From Nitrososphaerales archaeon TH1177 (GTDB lineage Archaea; Thermoproteota; Nitrososphaeria; Nitrososphaerales; Nitrososphaeraceae): 7,548 bases of DNA. Numbering within the stretch: position 1 is the first letter of the stretch; every line of letters starts with the position of its first letter. Location of the stretch: the NCBI GenBank assembly GCA_014523515.1, contig JAATVJ010000299.1, forward strand, positions 1 through 7,548, in the 5' to 3' direction. Below the pieces are notes generated by a model. That model saw only the letters and a program-made list of their open reading frames with translations. It did no database searches and had not been told where the DNA came from. The translations under genes were made by a program, and so were the position numbers. Positions 5,912 to 7,548 of this stretch are shown one piece after another.

Positions 5912-7480
5912 TTAGGGAGAGGAGGAAGAAGAAGAAGAAGAGGAAGAGGAAGAAATTTCTTTTTTTTCTGCTTCTTTCTTTACTCCAAAAATTCTATCAA
6001 AATAATCAGATTGTTCTTTAATATAGTCCTCGCCCTCAGTTTCAGGAATATTTGCTAATCTTCTTGCAATTTTCTTTTTGTATTCTAGCTGCATTTGGCG
6101 AGCAATTTGAATTCTTTGTGCTTGAGGTGAGCCAGCGCCGTGCATTGATTCAGTCAGGTAACCAACTGCATTCCTTCCTAATGTCATATTCTCAATAAGT
6201 CTTAAAATTCTCACTCTACTCTCTATAGGAACACCTTTTTTTCCTTTGAGGTACTTTTCTAGAAGTGGACCAGTTTCAGAACTTCTAAAATCTTGTTCTG
6301 AAGGCATAGTTACAACTAAGCCTCCTGCTATATCCTGGGCTAGTCTACTGATCTCATAAGGAAAGCGAGTTACATTATGTTTACAAACATTAGCAAGCAT
6401 ATCATCATTTTGGTAATTACCAGCTTTAGTTTTATATGACTGAAAAGAGGAGGCAACACCTGTTCCAAAAATTGTCTCATTGAGATGAGTCATTTCAACC
6501 AATTTATCTTTAATATGTGAGGCATTAGCAATTCCATTATAGTCCGAAATGGAAGCGGCTGCTCCAATTAGTACATCTCCTAGTCCCGTTTTACATACAT
6601 AACTCCTTCTATGATAACATGTAAAACGTTCTACGAGCATAGCAGCATATTCATATTCGCCATCCATAAAAATATACTCATTAGGAATAAAGACATTATC
6701 AAAAATTATCATTGCTTCTTGACCTGAATATTTAGCATTTCCTGCATCAAGATCTCCACCTTCCATACTCCTGGTGTCGCATGACTGTCTGCCATAAATA
6801 TAGGTAATTCCTTTTGCATCAGCAGGGACGGCTCCAACTATGGCATAATCTTTATCTTCATCCCGCAACCTCATAGTTGGCATTACAAGAATCCAATGAG
6901 AATTGATACAACCAGTTTGATGGGCTTTTGCTCCACTAATATAGATGCCTTTCTCATCTCTTTTTGAAATATGAACAAACATATCTGGATCTTCTTGCTG
7001 TGATGGAGAAAGACTTCTATCACCCTTAACATCTGTCATAGCTCCCCCTATTACATGGTTTTCTTGTTGTATTTTTTTTATGAATTCTTTTAATCTTTTA
7101 TGATAAGGTGTATTATATTTCTCATCAATTTCAAATGTTGTTGAATAAAGAGAATTTAAAGCATCCATGCCTACACATCTTTGAAAACAAGTTCCAGTTT
7201 TTTGTCCAAGTTTTCGTTGCATTCTGTTTTGGTTAACAAGATCTGTCGCATTTTCAGCTATATGTAAAAATCTATTTACTCGTAATCCAGAAAGAGAAGA
7301 TTCTGCCGATGCAAGCTCTGGATCCTCATTAGCTATGTCATAGGTTTCTGCGACAGCATTAATTGAAGGCCGAATCATAGGATGATCAACGGGTTCTTTT
7401 ACTAGTTCACCAAACAGATAGACCTTAAGATTCCTATTCCTCAAACTTTCAATATACTCTTGACCATTGTTAATAGGCAT
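5912..7480 (-). CDS. abfD: 4-Hydroxybutyryl-CoA dehydratase (3-hydroxypropionate/4-hydroxybutyrate cycle)
   Basis: This 522-residue enzyme converts 4-hydroxybutyryl-CoA to crotonyl-CoA by a radical mechanism using FAD and a [4Fe-4S] cluster. In ammonia-oxidising archaea this is a key step of autotrophic CO2 fixation. The sequence shows the cluster ligands of the family: Cys 98 and Cys 102 (CFQRC), His 290 and Cys 296 (HRRSYVC). It also shows residues matching active-site positions of the clostridial enzyme: Thr 189 in HQTGC, Glu 255 in GQEAMIIFDNV, Tyr 294 and Lys 297. The C-terminal MHGAGSPQAQRIQIARQ block (446-462) is strongly conserved. The chain starts at an ATG with the typical NGQEYIESL opening and is slightly longer than the roughly 490-residue clostridial protein, in part because of a Lys/Glu stretch and twelve Ser before the final Pro. 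4-Hydroxyphenylacetate 3-monooxygenase (HpaB) shares the fold but lacks the Cys/His cluster ligands. Confidence 0.96.
   Translation of the reverse strand: MPINNGQEYIESLRNRNLKVYLFGELVKEPVDHPMIRPSINAVAETYDIANEDPELASAESSLSGLRVNRFLHIAENATDLVNQNRMQRKLGQKTGTCFQRCVGMDALNSLYSTTFEIDEKYNTPYHKRLKEFIKKIQQENHVIGGAMTDVKGDRSLSPSQQEDPDMFVHISKRDEKGIYISGAKAHQTGCINSHWILVMPTMRLRDEDKDYAIVGAVPADAKGITYIYGRQSCDTRSMEGGDLDAGNAKYSGQEAMIIFDNVFIPNEYIFMDGEYEYAAMLVERFTCYHRRSYVCKTGLGDVLIGAAASISDYNGIANASHIKDKLVEMTHLNETIFGTGVASSFQSYKTKAGNYQNDDMLANVCKHNVTRFPYEISRLAQDIAGGLVVTMPSEQDFRSSETGPLLEKYLKGKKGVPIESRVRILRLIENMTLGRNAVGYLTESMHGAGSPQAQRIQIARQMQLEYKKKIARRLANIPETEGEDYIKEQSDYFDRIFGVKKEAEKKEISSSSSSSSSSSSP
5915..5953 (-). repeat. 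TCT/TCC trinucleotide tract encoding the poly-Ser C-terminus of the dehydratase
   Basis: Twelve Ser codons, only TCT and TCC, followed by CCC Pro and the stop, end the dehydratase. The tract is entirely pyrimidine on the coding strand and purine on the plus strand. It lies after the last conserved segment (DYFDRIFGV) and is probably disordered. Confidence 0.92.
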
Positions 7481-7507
7481 ATAATAATAATGATCGTCTG
7501 GATCTTA

Positions 7508-7516
7508 TTTATATAT
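7508..7516 (-). promoter_or_regulatory. TATA box of the 4-hydroxybutyryl-CoA dehydratase gene
   Basis: On the minus strand a TATATAAAT word is centred about 32 bases before the dehydratase ATG at 7480. The normal archaeal spacing of about 26 bases puts transcription start near 7486, giving a leader of only a few bases. No Shine-Dalgarno sequence is visible in front of the ATG, which agrees with a nearly leaderless mRNA. ATT triplets fill the last dozen bases before the start codon. Confidence 0.62.
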
Positions 7517-7548
7517 TATTAGAGATATCTGTGAACTATCAACAAGAA

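Noticed and set aside
1..7548. Mobile element, prophage, toxin-antitoxin or defence system
   Set aside because: No transposase, integrase, terminal inverted repeats, tRNA target duplication or small paired genes are visible; the gene content is core metabolism and chromosome maintenance.

Overview
The window is AT-rich (about 30% G+C by eye) and gene-dense, and it reads as a chromosomal segment of an ammonia-oxidising archaeon (Nitrososphaerota/Thaumarchaeota). Three things point there: a full-length archaeal-type SMC protein; a 4-hydroxybutyryl-CoA dehydratase, the signature enzyme of the 3-hydroxypropionate/4-hydroxybutyrate CO2-fixation cycle; and TATA-type promoter boxes placed for very short or leaderless transcripts. 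A low-G+C Nitrososphaerales lineage such as a Nitrosocosmicus-like soil archaeon would fit, but the genus is inference.

Layout: 1-128 (+) is the last part of a probable cysteinyl-tRNA synthetase. 129-213 is a spacer made largely of ACC/ACT/ACA trinucleotide repeats. 214-1080 (+) is a GNAT-type acetyltransferase with several low-complexity insertions and an uncertain start. 1157-4732 (+) is the complete SMC chromosome condensation ATPase. A 48-base convergent spacer made partly of a tetranucleotide repeat separates it from two minus-strand genes. These are an oligopeptide/dipeptide-type ABC transporter ATPase (5845-4781, no permease or binding protein beside it) and, upstream of it, 4-hydroxybutyryl-CoA dehydratase (7480-5912) with its own TATA box and a poly-Ser C-terminus.

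The genes do not form one pathway: translation, protein or small-molecule acetylation, chromosome organisation, solute import and carbon fixation sit side by side, as is usual for archaeal core chromosome. I see no mobile element, CRISPR, RNA gene, phage or defence locus. The feature that stands out is not a gene but a sequence habit. Short trinucleotide microsatellites recur in all four complete genes and in the spacers, in phase with the reading frames. They give Pro, Thr, Asn, Ala/Val and Ser homopolymers, including insertions in the SMC hinge, in the cysteine-rich tail of the ABC ATPase and at the extreme C-terminus of the dehydratase. This looks like slippage-driven expansion that selection has kept in frame, and it is unusual for an archaeon.
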